The notes beneath the pieces were generated by a model that had not been told where the DNA came from, did not search any database, and saw only the letters and a list, made by a program, of their open reading frames with translations. A DNA stretch of 64,000 nucleotides from Deltaproteobacteria bacterium (GTDB lineage Bacteria; Desulfobacterota; Desulfomonilia; UBA1062). Of the stretch, positions 16,796-25,918 are shown one piece after another. Location: positions 124,001-188,000 of the forward strand of contig JAHDRW010000013.1 of NCBI GenBank assembly GCA_018433085.1, given 5' to 3'. Within the stretch, counting starts at the first letter, position 1, and each line of letters starts with the position of its first letter. Both the position numbers and the translations under genes were made by a program.

Positions 16796-18694
16796 CTACT
16801 CCTTGAGCTCTGGCAGCAGGACCGTGAAGGTGGTGCCTTTCCCGGGCTCGCTGTCCACGCTTACCGCACCGTCGAGATCCTTGACGATTCCCTGTACCAC
16901 GGAGAGACCTAGACCTCGGCCTTCGCCCTTCTTCTTGGTGGTGAAAAATGGCTCGAATATGTGCTTCAGGGTTTCTTCGTCCATACCCATGCCGGTGTCG
17001 CGCACCTCGATGCGGACATACCGGCCAGGCGCTACATCAGGCGATATCCTCGGAACCGACTCGGCATCCAGATCGTCTCGTGCGAGCCTCACCTCCATGG
17101 TGCCGCCGGTTTTCTGCATCGAGGAGCCCGCGTTGCTGCCGAGGTTGATCAGCACCTGTTTGATCTGGACAGGGTCTGCCAACACCCGCGCGCTCTTGAC
17201 CTCCACCGCGCGCCGGATCTCGATGGTGCTGGGAAGCGACGCCCTCAGGAAATTCACGGCCTCCCGGAACGTGGGCACCACGTCCGTGGGCATCTTTGCC
17301 GGCGGGGTCCTGCGGCCGAAGATGAGGAGGTTTCTCACCAAATCGATTCCCTGGTAGGTTGCCTGCAGCATCTCCTCCAGGATGGGGTAGGACGGGTTCT
17401 CCTCTCCGATGTCCTGCATAAGCACCTCGGTATCGATGAGGATCGGGGTGAAGGCGTTCTTGAGGTTCTGCGCTATCCCGCCCGCAAGGTTGCCGATGGC
17501 CTCCATCTTCTGGACCTGGAGGAGCTGGTGCTGAAGCCTCACCTCATCGGTCACGTCGCGTGCCAGCAGGATGTAGTTGATGATCCGGCCCTGCTCGTCA
17601 TAGACAGGTGACACGGCGAGATCCACCTCGATGGTTTCTCCCGTCGCCCTTTTTCTCCTCCGGCGGCCTGTCCATTTCTTTCCTTCCTCCTCTACCCTGC
17701 CCACGGTTTCCCGGTGCGAATCATTGGGGAAAAAGTCGGTAAGGTCCTGGATTGACCGGCCGATCAGCTCCTGTTTTTCCATATCGCTCAGGAACTCGAA
17801 GGCAGGATCGACATACTCGACATCCCATCGGGAATTGAAGATCACCACCCCCTCATCCGCCTGTTCAATGGCGCTTGCCAGGCGTATCAGCTTCTTCTCC
17901 ATCTGGATGCGTTCGCTGATGTCGATCCCGATGCCGATCTGCGAGCCCTCCGAGAGAAAAACATTCGCCCAGGAACTCTGAAGGATCTTGCCCGATCGGG
18001 TTGTGAGCTCGAGATCCTTCCACCCGGGCCTGGCCTTCATCATGAATTCCCACACCTCTTTCCGGTATACCGGGTCCGGGAACATGGCGGCCATGAGATT
18101 CATGTGTCTGGCCTCTCCCAGCGACCACCCGGCCAGTTGTTCGAATGCCTTGTTCACCAGTCTTACCGCGCCGGAGGAGTCGAAGAAGACCAGCATGACG
18201 GGAATGTTGTCGATGATGGTCACCAGGAGCTCTTTCTGCTCTTCCAGCATCCGGCTCGTCCGCCTCAGATTCTTTGTGCGCTCCTGCACCCGCTGTTCGA
18301 GTTCCTGTTTGGTCCGGGTGAGATCTTCCCTGGCGTTCTTCAGCTCGGTGATATCCTCGAAGAATACGATCGACCCTTCCCCTGCGGGCACGCAGCGGAA
18401 CGAGAGCCAGATATTCTCCGGGGCGGGATAATTCGCATCGAAGCTCGTGGCCGTTCCGCGTGCCACGGCCCTGTCCATCTCACGGTAAAAACGCCTGGCC
18501 ACGGGTGCAGGAAAAATCTCGCGGAAGAATTTCCCCTCTATCTCTTCCCGCGGCCGGTGCAGCAGTTCGGACGCAAAGGGGTTTGCGTAGGTTATGCGCG
18601 CGGACGGGTCCATCTGCAGGGCTCCCATGTTGAGCCTGTGGAAGAGCGTCCTCACCCCTGGTGCATCTGCGGTCTTTTCCGTCCCGTCCTGCAT
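16796..18694 (-). CDS. PAS-domain sensor histidine kinase with degenerate H-box
   Basis: A 632-residue soluble-looking signalling protein. There are three PAS domains (about 15-118, 158-275 and 285-395), a coiled-coil linker after the first (about 120-160), then a dimerisation helix and an HATPase domain (about 510-630) with N-box INLGSNAGSSM, DTGMGMDEETL and GRGLGLSVV. In the H-box, where relatives read GGIAHDFNN, this protein reads GGIAQNLKN, so the phospho-accepting His is Gln409 (codon CAG). The ATP-binding boxes look intact. It may therefore bind ATP without classical autophosphorylation, or act as a scaffold. No response regulator is adjacent. The start has AGGAG 10 nt upstream. Confidence 0.88.
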   Translation of the reverse strand: MQDGTEKTADAPGVRTLFHRLNMGALQMDPSARITYANPFASELLHRPREEIEGKFFREIFPAPVARRFYREMDRAVARGTATSFDANYPAPENIWLSFRCVPAGEGSIVFFEDITELKNAREDLTRTKQELEQRVQERTKNLRRTSRMLEEQKELLVTIIDNIPVMLVFFDSSGAVRLVNKAFEQLAGWSLGEARHMNLMAAMFPDPVYRKEVWEFMMKARPGWKDLELTTRSGKILQSSWANVFLSEGSQIGIGIDISERIQMEKKLIRLASAIEQADEGVVIFNSRWDVEYVDPAFEFLSDMEKQELIGRSIQDLTDFFPNDSHRETVGRVEEEGKKWTGRRRRKRATGETIEVDLAVSPVYDEQGRIINYILLARDVTDEVRLQHQLLQVQKMEAIGNLAGGIAQNLKNAFTPILIDTEVLMQDIGEENPSYPILEEMLQATYQGIDLVRNLLIFGRRTPPAKMPTDVVPTFREAVNFLRASLPSTIEIRRAVEVKSARVLADPVQIKQVLINLGSNAGSSMQKTGGTMEVRLARDDLDAESVPRISPDVAPGRYVRIEVRDTGMGMDEETLKHIFEPFFTTKKKGEGRGLGLSVVQGIVKDLDGAVSVDSEPGKGTTFTVLLPELKE

Positions 18695-19096
18695 GGGTCG
18701 TTTTCTCCTGACCTGAAACGCCGGCTCATCCGTTATCCTTTCAAGCGGCCTCCCTGAAAAGTTATATCAAGGCACGCCCCTTTTACGGCTCCCCCGGCAG
18801 GCAGGCTCCCGATGATCGGCGGCCGGCAAACCGCGGGAATAGTAAAATACGCGATACCATTATAGTATAGGGCACCCCGCGCCCATGTTCTATGGGCTCC
18901 ATCCCGCAAACGGCGAATCCCTCGATGCCCGTGCTCGGGAGATGTGCTCTTTCGTGGAGCTTGAGCGAGAGTCGTTTGCCGGTATTATAAATCTCGGGGC
19001 AGGAAAATAAGGCTTCGCGTCATTTCCGCGTGCCGTACAAAGACGCGTCCGGCAATGATGCCGATGAAGCTCCGTTAGAAACCCCGGGCCAGGACC
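18695..19096. other. Divergent intergenic region between sensor kinase and DAC-domain gene
   Basis: No gene. A plus-strand promoter candidate is listed separately. Near 18855-18870 the minus strand shows TATACT and TATAAT hexamers that could serve the kinase gene, but without good -35 elements. Confidence 0.45.
18961..18988 (+). promoter_or_regulatory. Candidate promoter for the DAC-domain gene
   Basis: TTGAGC (18961-18966) and TATTAT (18983-18988) are spaced by 16 bases, about 110 bases before the start codon at 19097. Confidence 0.4.
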
Positions 19097-20299
19097 ATGC
19101 TTGAGGACCGAATCATTCAACGGATTATCGAAACCTGGGAGCTGGACCAGGCTCACCCTCTGCACGAGAAGATCCGGTCCCCTCTTCCTCCCTTTCATCT
19201 CCTGAAGGAGGTCGTCGAGATCGCCTATCTGGCCAGTCTCGAGCGGGAGGAAGGACGGCCGATCCGTTTTGCGCTCGTCATAGTCGGGCCTTCCACCGAC
19301 AGGGACGCGATGGCTGCGAAGCGGGAGTCGGAATATCTGTTTCACCTGAAGAACCGGTTGCCGCTTTCCGTGGACTCCATCACCAAGTTCGCCCCGGCCC
19401 TCGATCCCGCCATCAGCGCAATGGCGGTCGGTCCTACCGGCGAGGATGAGGATATGAGTATCTGGGGCGTCTTCACCTTCTCTCCCACCGAGCACCCGTT
19501 CAGCGAGATACCCGTATGGGTGTACGGCGAGCTGGGGTACCGGCCCGATTATTTCACGGTATATGCAAACGATGCAGGATCTCTCGTGATCTCGCGGCAT
19601 CACATCCAGATCGGCCGAATCCTCAACGGCGATTTCGTGCCGGCCACCCCGTCGCCGTTCACGGTCAGGTCGCTGGGCCGCCATCTCATGGACTCCATCC
19701 GGGACCAGCCGCTGTACAAGACCTACGGGGCCGCCTACTGGCGTATCTATCGGGACGTCATCGAGATGCTTCTCTCCGAGGCTGCGGCACGGGGTCACGG
19801 ATCCATCTTCATATTTCTTCCCGCTGAGAACCGGCAGGAGAAGTACTATCTCCCACGGTTTCACTTTCAGGAACAGGTAGGCATCCAGCCACTGCTCGGT
19901 CAGCTCCTCCAGAACGACCTCGACGTGCCCACCAGCATTGCTGTCAGAAAGACGGTCGCTGAAAGAATCCGGTTTCTCTCCCAGCTCGGCGTCATCGACG
20001 GCGCGGTGATTCTCTCTACCGAACTCGATCTGATCTGCTTTGGGGCAATGCTCATCGCGCCTGCATGGAAGGGCTCTGTTATCACCGGGCCGGACGGCTT
20101 CGGCGAGGGAGGCGGAGATCCGCTGAATACCGGGAGACTGGGAACGCGCCACAACTCCGGGATCGCCTTTGCCGGTGCCTACGAGGGGAGCATTGTTTTC
20201 GTGATCTCGCAGGACGGCCCGGTGCGGGTATTCATGCGCGCCGGAGACAGGACCCTTCTCTACTGGCCCGACTGCTGCAGTGTATCCATGACCTTGTAG
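19097..20299 (+). CDS. Diadenylate-cyclase (DAC) domain protein with N-terminal sensor-like region
   Basis: A 400-residue protein with no membrane helix. Its last ~150 residues match the DisA/CdaA nucleotidyl-cyclase domain, which makes cyclic di-AMP from two ATP: VIDGAVIL (DGA motif, Asp301-Ala303), a loop, then LGTRHNSG (349-355), where canonical enzymes have GTRHR. The third residue of the RHR motif is thus Asn353. FVISQDG then matches the strand after the motif. The first ~240 residues (AYLASLEREEGRPIRFAL) resemble sensor regions described upstream of DAC domains in proteobacteria (DACNV-type). Activity is plausible but not certain. A penicillin-binding protein gene follows 113 bp later on the same strand. 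Confidence 0.72.
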   Translation: MLEDRIIQRIIETWELDQAHPLHEKIRSPLPPFHLLKEVVEIAYLASLEREEGRPIRFALVIVGPSTDRDAMAAKRESEYLFHLKNRLPLSVDSITKFAPALDPAISAMAVGPTGEDEDMSIWGVFTFSPTEHPFSEIPVWVYGELGYRPDYFTVYANDAGSLVISRHHIQIGRILNGDFVPATPSPFTVRSLGRHLMDSIRDQPLYKTYGAAYWRIYRDVIEMLLSEAAARGHGSIFIFLPAENRQEKYYLPRFHFQEQVGIQPLLGQLLQNDLDVPTSIAVRKTVAERIRFLSQLGVIDGAVILSTELDLICFGAMLIAPAWKGSVITGPDGFGEGGGDPLNTGRLGTRHNSGIAFAGAYEGSIVFVISQDGPVRVFMRAGDRTLLYWPDCCSVSMTL

Positions 20300-20412
20300 A
20301 CGGCAAGGGTATCTCATTTCGCTCGCTTGCGGACAAAACAGTGCCCGTGGGGACGTCGGCACGTCTCGTTGGCCATTGACTTGCCAAGAAAAAACTGGAT
20401 TAATACTGATCC

Positions 20413-21699
20413 ATGCACCGTCTGTACCCTGTTGATGAATATCCGCCGTTGAAGAGGAGGAGAAAGCGCCCCTTTGTGCGCCTGCGGTACCCCCTCTTCC
20501 TCGCCTTGGTGATCGCGGCGTGGTTTTTTCTGCCTGAGCACAGCGATGGAACGGGCGGGACATCACAGGGCGACGTCTCCGCTGTCGATGGATCGTCCGC
20601 TGATACGCACATGCCCGGGCAGTCCGCCCGGGGCCCGATTACCCGCGAGGATCTCGTCTGCATCGATCAGGATACCATAACCCGGCACAACCTCACCATT
20701 GACTGGGATCTTCAGCAGTTCATCGCCGGGAAGGCGTCACAGTACAAGCTCTACTATGGTGCCATGGTGGTGATGGACGCCGGCAGCGGTGATATCCTGG
20801 CGCTTTACGGCCAGGGTCTCGGAGGCGGCCAGGACTGCAGCCTCGGCCTCGACCCGGACCTGGGTGCGAGCATCTTCAAGCTGGTGACCGCGGTTGCAGC
20901 GCTGGAGCAGGCCGGGTTCACCGCTGAGAGCTTGTTTTCCTATAACGGAAGCGCCTATACCCTCTACAAAAGGCAACTCACCGACAGGCGCAACAGATGG
21001 ACAGAAGACATCTCCCTTGCCGATGCCTTTGCCCGGTCCAACAACGTGGTCTTCGGCAAGCTCGGGTGCATGCACCTTGGCCAGCAGCCTCTCGTGCTCA
21101 CCGCGGAGAAGATGGGCTTCGGGAAGTCGCCCCTGCGGGAGATCGCCATCACCCCGAGCGAAAACTATCTGCCTCAGGACGAGTACGGCGTTGCCGAGCT
21201 CGCCTGCGGGTTCAACCGGCACACCCGCATATCGCCGCTCCACGCCGCCCAGATGGTGACGGCCGTGCTGAACGACGGCTTCATGCTCGCCCCCAAGCTC
21301 GTGCGCGATCAGGGCGTGGAAAAGACCCGTGCCATGCAGGGGGAGACTGCGCGCGTCCTGCACGACATGATGGAGCGAACGGTCAAAAGAGGCACGGTCT
21401 CCAAGACCTTCCGCGGAAGCTCTTCCGACAGGGTGCTGAAGCATCTCGTGATCGGAGGGAAGAGCGGAAGCATCAACGGCAGCGACCCTGAAGGCAGGCG
21501 AAACTGGTTCGCAGGCTATGCCCGGCACAAAGAGACCGGAGAGGGGATCACTATCGGGTGCCTGCTCATCCTCAACGACCGTTTCTGGATCGAGGCCGAT
21601 ACCCTCTCCCGGCTCGTGATCAGGCGCTATTTTTCACGGCGCAACGCCGAAAACCGTACGGCGCAGGCAGGCGGGATGTCCGGCAGGTCATTCGATTGA
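20413..21699 (+). CDS. Short penicillin-binding protein (transpeptidase domain)
   Basis: A 428-residue protein with a basic cytoplasmic start, one membrane helix (about 24-41) and a periplasmic transpeptidase domain. All three penicillin-binding motifs are visible: SIFK (after DLGA), SNN in ARSNNVVFGKLG, and KSG in GGKSGSING, the variant of KTG. There is no glycosyltransferase or long N-terminal dimerisation domain, so it is a minimal class-B-like enzyme that would cross-link or modify peptidoglycan. The DAC-domain gene is immediately upstream; cyclic di-AMP and cell-wall metabolism are linked in other bacteria, so a functional pairing is possible but unproven. The last 12 bases overlap the convergent CoA-transferase gene. 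Confidence 0.85.
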   Translation: MHRLYPVDEYPPLKRRRKRPFVRLRYPLFLALVIAAWFFLPEHSDGTGGTSQGDVSAVDGSSADTHMPGQSARGPITREDLVCIDQDTITRHNLTIDWDLQQFIAGKASQYKLYYGAMVVMDAGSGDILALYGQGLGGGQDCSLGLDPDLGASIFKLVTAVAALEQAGFTAESLFSYNGSAYTLYKRQLTDRRNRWTEDISLADAFARSNNVVFGKLGCMHLGQQPLVLTAEKMGFGKSPLREIAITPSENYLPQDEYGVAELACGFNRHTRISPLHAAQMVTAVLNDGFMLAPKLVRDQGVEKTRAMQGETARVLHDMMERTVKRGTVSKTFRGSSSDRVLKHLVIGGKSGSINGSDPEGRRNWFAGYARHKETGEGITIGCLLILNDRFWIEADTLSRLVIRRYFSRRNAENRTAQAGGMSGRSFD

Positions 21700-23541
21700 C
21701 AGGCTGATCCGGTACACGTGACAGTCGAGCTCCTGAGTCATGCCGCAGCCGAGCTTCTCGAAGGCCTTGAGCATCTGTCTGTTATCCTCCCACACATAGG
21801 CCCGCATATGGCTGAAGCCCATGTCGCGGCCGACCGAGATCATGCGTTTGAGCAGGAAGGTGCCGATCCCCCTGTTCTGCCACGAAGGGTCCACCATGGC
21901 GGCGAATTCGCAGACCTTTCTCGCGCCCTTGCTCTCTTCGGACGCGATATGGGCAACGGCCACGATATCGTCCTGCCTTCCCTGCCCGTTCTGAATCACG
22001 AGCGCCATGGAGCTGGTGTAGTCAACGGTCACCAGGTCCTGGGCCTGCTTGTGGTGCAGGGACGAGACGTGCATCAGGAATCGGTGAAACCGGTCGTCCC
22101 TGCTCATGGCGTAGAACAGGTTCTGCACCGCGCGTTCATCCGTGATCTTGACGGGCCTGACGAGCAGGTTTTTATCCCCGAACCGGCACATACGCTCGTA
22201 GGAGCCGGGGTAGTCGACCCCCTCTGGAGGGAGAACCTGGTCCTCGTAGACATAATTCATGCGCTTGGCCTCGTCCAGGAGCCACTGCCTGAAACTGGGG
22301 TGTGCTATGGTGATCAACGCGAGTGCCCGCTCCCGGACCGACTTGCCGAACAGGTTGACGCTTCCGTACTCGGTGACCACGTAGTTTACGTCTGACTGGG
22401 TGGTGACGATGCCGATCTTGCGGTCGGTGAACTCGGGCACGATGCGCGAAAGGCTTCCATCCCTTGAGGTGGAGCGCAGCGCGATGATGCCCTTGCCCCC
22501 CGGGGAAAACATGGCGGTCCGGTTGAACACGGCATGGCCCAAGGCACCGAAATACCCCATCTGATCGCCCATGCCCACGCACGACTGTCCGGTGAGGTCG
22601 ATCTCGATGGCGCCGTTTATCGCGGTGAACCTTTCCCGCGAGAGGATGGTGCCGGGTGAGATGATGTCAGGAAGGCTCCTCATCTCCACCATCGAGTTGC
22701 CGCCCACAAAGCCGAAAACCCGCTCGCTCCCGACGCACAGACTCGCGGTGATCCTGCTCTCCCGGTCGTCAGCGGAAGATTGGGAGATCACCCCGGAGAC
22801 TGCGAGGTCCACCACGGAGTCGGTTATGATCTCCGAGTGGATGCGCAAACCCTTTTTCCCCTTCAAAAACATCAGGGCCGCATCCGGTATTCTTCCGAAT
22901 CCGATCTGGATGGTGGCTCCGTCTTCGATGAGGCGGCTTATATGCTCTCCCACCAGCATCACCTCGGGGTCGGACTCCTGGAGCGGGTAGCTCACCAGGG
23001 GTTCGTCGTGCTCCACGATATGGTCCACGTCCTTGATATGGACCAGCGTATCCCCGCCGGTGACGGGCATGTACCGGTTGATCTGCGCGATAACCACGTC
23101 CGCCTTCTCGATGATCGACCTCATGATGTCCACGGTGACCCCAAGACTCATGAAACCCTTCCCGTCGGGCGGGCTGAGCTGGATCAGCGCGGTGTTGATG
23201 GTGATGTAGCCTTCCGAGAACAGCTTGAACTTGCCGAGCGACGACATGGGCAGATGATCGGCCCGGCCGTCGGCAAAGGCCGAGGTCATGTTCGGTGATA
23301 TAAAGAACGACTGGATACGGAAACGCGAGCCGTATTCACCCCCGAAATCGGCGTAGGTGCTCAAGGGGAGCGAGGTATAGACCTGGATATCGCAGAGCTT
23401 CGTATTCTTAAGGATGAGATGCTTGACCAGGTGCTGGGGTTCACCGCATCCCGATTCGACGTACACGCTCGAGCCCGGAGAGACGATCTTCTCGAGATCG
23501 GAAACCGTGGTCGTCTTCTCTTCGTACTCGGTTTTCCACAT
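21688..23541 (-). CDS. Acetyl-CoA hydrolase/transferase fused to a GNAT acetyltransferase domain
   Basis: A 617-residue fusion. Residues ~1-440 are a class I CoA-transferase/acetyl-CoA hydrolase: GSSVYVESGCGEPQ near the start, IQIGFGRIPDA, the GAIEIDLTGQ segment that carries the catalytic Glu in relatives, and VTEYGSVNLFGKSVRERA near its end. Residues ~450-617 are a GNAT domain with acetyl-CoA loop QNRGIGTFLL. The first part should swap CoA between acetate and another acid (for example 4-hydroxybutyrate or propionate); the GNAT part could be regulatory. The start at 23541 has GGGGGAG 9 nt upstream, better than the ATG at 23568. The flavodoxin-like gene is 29 bp upstream, so they form an operon. 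Confidence 0.85.
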   Translation of the reverse strand: MWKTEYEEKTTTVSDLEKIVSPGSSVYVESGCGEPQHLVKHLILKNTKLCDIQVYTSLPLSTYADFGGEYGSRFRIQSFFISPNMTSAFADGRADHLPMSSLGKFKLFSEGYITINTALIQLSPPDGKGFMSLGVTVDIMRSIIEKADVVIAQINRYMPVTGGDTLVHIKDVDHIVEHDEPLVSYPLQESDPEVMLVGEHISRLIEDGATIQIGFGRIPDAALMFLKGKKGLRIHSEIITDSVVDLAVSGVISQSSADDRESRITASLCVGSERVFGFVGGNSMVEMRSLPDIISPGTILSRERFTAINGAIEIDLTGQSCVGMGDQMGYFGALGHAVFNRTAMFSPGGKGIIALRSTSRDGSLSRIVPEFTDRKIGIVTTQSDVNYVVTEYGSVNLFGKSVRERALALITIAHPSFRQWLLDEAKRMNYVYEDQVLPPEGVDYPGSYERMCRFGDKNLLVRPVKITDERAVQNLFYAMSRDDRFHRFLMHVSSLHHKQAQDLVTVDYTSSMALVIQNGQGRQDDIVAVAHIASEESKGARKVCEFAAMVDPSWQNRGIGTFLLKRMISVGRDMGFSHMRAYVWEDNRQMLKAFEKLGCGMTQELDCHVYRISLSIE

Positions 23542-23570
23542 TGCCGGACACTCCCCCGATATTTCCAAGT

Positions 23571-24026
23571 TCAGTAGATCCCGGCGCTCACGCCCGCGGC
23601 AATGGTCTGCCCCATCAGGCGGCAGGCATCGAGAACCTCGGGCGTGATCTCTCCCTTTACCACGATGGGCTCATATACCTTCTTGAACTGGTAGCCGATG
23701 CAGATACGCTCGATGTTTCTCAAGGCCCCGGACCCGTCGTTGCCCGCATTCACGAACACGGTATAGGGCTTCCGGAACACGCTGCCCCGGGCCGCTTCAT
23801 AGGTGCGGTCGAAGAAGTCCTTGACCGCGCCCGAGAGGTAGCCGAAGTACTCGGGCGTTCCGATCACGATCCCGTCGCAGGCGAGAAGGTCTTCGAGGCC
23901 GGCTTCAAGCGCGTCCTTGAGGTTCGCGCCTGCCCCCTCGATGGAGTCGACGCCGTCCGCTACCGCCCTGGCCATCTTCCTGTTATTCCCCCCTTGTGAA
24001 TGGTACAAAACAAGTATGGTGGTCAT
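23571..24026 (-). CDS. Flavodoxin-like NAD(P)H-dependent oxidoreductase
   Basis: A 151-residue single-domain flavodoxin-fold protein. The FMN phosphate loop is ILVLYHSQGGNNRKMA, and GTPEYFGYLSGAVKDFFDR is the second FMN-contacting loop typical of WrbA and FMN-reductase relatives. VFVNAGNDGSGALRNIE follows. It would carry FMN and reduce quinones or other acceptors in the cytoplasm. It is the first gene of a two-gene unit with the CoA-transferase/GNAT fusion (29 bp apart). The physiological partner is unknown. Confidence 0.85.
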   Translation of the reverse strand: MTTILVLYHSQGGNNRKMARAVADGVDSIEGAGANLKDALEAGLEDLLACDGIVIGTPEYFGYLSGAVKDFFDRTYEAARGSVFRKPYTVFVNAGNDGSGALRNIERICIGYQFKKVYEPIVVKGEITPEVLDACRLMGQTIAAGVSAGIY

Positions 24027-24243
24027 ATCGTCACTTCCGATCGGTTTTGTGAATTTATCATCCAGTGCAACATGGTATTATCCCACATATTGTGCAGACA
24101 AATCAATGGACGGAGAAAATTCTCAGGCCTGCCCTGCAGGAAAGAGAAAGGCTTTCCCCGGGAGAGGGGTTTCCGTTATAGTGTTATAGTGGAGGTCCTT
24201 GACGGGCCTGCATATGAACGAAAAGGGGGAGGATGATACCGGA

Positions 24244-25200
24244 ATGAAGGTGATGTTCGTCAGCGATCTCCACGGGAAGGAGGATCTCTATCACGAGATG
24301 CTTGCGTATGCCCTCCAGAGCGGCGCCCGATGCATCGTCATCGGCGGCGACCTCCTGCCCACGCGGCTCGATCACTTGTGGGAACTGCTCCACGACACCG
24401 TGGACTTCTCCCCTGCCCTCCATACCCAGCTCGATTTTATCGACAACTTCTTGGCGCCCCTTTTCGTGGATTTCACCGCCCGTCATCCCGGTGTGTCGCT
24501 TCTGTACATACCCGGGAATCATGACTGGCAACGCGCGGTGGAGCACCTGAAAACGGCCGTGCCTGCCGCGGTATACCTGCACGGCAGGACCGTGTCCGTA
24601 AGCGGGGTCACCTTTACCGGCTATGGCTGCACGAACGATTCGCCGTTCTGGGTCAAGGATTTCGTTCGCAGAGACCTGCGTGAGAGCGGCTATGTCAGGA
24701 GCCGTCATCCCATGGTGAGTACCGAGATGGGGGTCTCGCCCAGCAGGAATGGCGCCTATGCGCTTGAGAGGCCGAGCATGGAAGAGGAGCTCTCGTCAAT
24801 TTCAGCCGGCAACGGCGCGGGTGACATCTGCGTGTTTCACTGTCCGCCCTTCGGCAGCGGACTCGATACCCTCTATACCGGCAAGCCGATCGGGTCGAAG
24901 GCCATCGCCAGGTTCATCGTCGAGCACAACCCCCTGGTGAGCCTGCACGGCCACATCCACGAGGCGCCCTATATGAGCGGTTTCTATCGCTGCACCGTGG
25001 GTACGACCCTGGCGGTCAATCCGGGCCGCCACCCGGGGCGACTGCACGCCGTTACGTTCGATACGGACGACCCCGCGCAGAGCATTACTCATCGCATTTT
25101 CGGCAGCGGGCCCGTGATCCGCGGCGGCTTTGCCGGGGCAATCGATCGCCGGGCACGGCTGATCAAGGGGTTCTTCATGAAAAAAGTCCTCGCTCAGTAG
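24244..25200 (+). CDS. Calcineurin-like metallophosphoesterase
   Basis: A 318-residue protein whose first residues MKVMFVSDLHG form metal-binding motif 1. GGDLLPTR, GNHDWQ, CVFHCPPFG and LHGHIHEAP follow in the standard order for two-metal phosphoesterases, so the active site looks complete. The substrate (nucleotide, phosphodiester or protein phosphate) cannot be told from sequence. No signal peptide is seen. Start at 24244 has GGGAGG 11 nt upstream and places the conserved strand at the N-terminus; a longer in-frame reading from 24199 or 24214 is less likely. It is convergent with the small membrane protein gene, 22 bp away. Confidence 0.88.
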   Translation: MKVMFVSDLHGKEDLYHEMLAYALQSGARCIVIGGDLLPTRLDHLWELLHDTVDFSPALHTQLDFIDNFLAPLFVDFTARHPGVSLLYIPGNHDWQRAVEHLKTAVPAAVYLHGRTVSVSGVTFTGYGCTNDSPFWVKDFVRRDLRESGYVRSRHPMVSTEMGVSPSRNGAYALERPSMEEELSSISAGNGAGDICVFHCPPFGSGLDTLYTGKPIGSKAIARFIVEHNPLVSLHGHIHEAPYMSGFYRCTVGTTLAVNPGRHPGRLHAVTFDTDDPAQSITHRIFGSGPVIRGGFAGAIDRRARLIKGFFMKKVLAQ

Positions 25201-25222
25201 CCTCAGGCACCCCTCTTGCTTT

Positions 25223-25648
25223 TCAGTGACGGACGATGATGGTATCCTCCGCGGGCACTACCCAGCCGAAATAGCCGCCCAGAAGCGCGGTCCCCAGATG
25301 GAGCACCACGTCCGAGCCATAGAGCGGGATCAGGCCGAAGGCGGTTCTCAGGACCGGGATGATTCCCATCACGAAAAGCACGCCGAATATGATGGCGATG
25401 GCCCGGGCGAAAACCCGTGAAGACGCAAAGCTCCGGTAGGCGACAATGCCCCAGATCCCCACGCCCAGGTGTACCAGGGTGTGGAGGATGTTTACGGGGA
25501 ATATGCCCAGCAGGCTTCCCTTGAGAAAATCCACGAACACGTTCGGCTCTTCGACGGGTATGGCCTGGAGCAGCGGGGGGAATAACCCCAGCACGCCTAC
25601 GATCACATAGAAGATACCCAGGATCATGGCGAAGTACCGTGTAGACAT
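25223..25648 (-). CDS. Small four-helix membrane protein, DUF4383-like
   Basis: A 141-residue inner-membrane protein with four hydrophobic helices: YFAMILGIFYVIVGVLG, then NILHTLVHLGVGIWGIVAY, then IIFGVLFVMGIIPVL, and a last one near DVVLHLGTALLGGYFGW. The HLGVGIWGI motif and overall plan fit the DUF4383 family, which has no known function. The start at 25648 has AAGGAGG 5 nt upstream, ruling out a longer reading to 25747. No functional hint comes from the neighbours. Confidence 0.8.
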   Translation of the reverse strand: MSTRYFAMILGIFYVIVGVLGLFPPLLQAIPVEEPNVFVDFLKGSLLGIFPVNILHTLVHLGVGIWGIVAYRSFASSRVFARAIAIIFGVLFVMGIIPVLRTAFGLIPLYGSDVVLHLGTALLGGYFGWVVPAEDTIIVRH

Positions 25649-25918
25649 TTCTTCCTCCTTCTTGTCCCGGATGAATGACTTTCCTGATAAACTTCCGACG
25701 CTTACCGACAGTCTGTTCACGCTTGACGATCTCCTGGCTGCTTTCAATTAAGAATACTTTCGTTCAGACCTCCTCTCAATGGCCGAGTGTAAGCTCAGAA
25801 CAACGCTGAAATCACGCGCCCCCCGGTGTATTCCGGTGGGATCCATCGATGAGAGACGGTTTGATTCCTTGAGGTGACGATGCCGGACTCTATGTTTACT
25901 CTTGTGAGGAGGGTTGAG

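Noticed and set aside
18890-20566. A 558-codon minus-strand open frame over the DAC-domain gene
   Set aside because: It is antisense to the DAC gene; low-complexity Arg/Gly/Asp-rich translation and no recognisable motifs.
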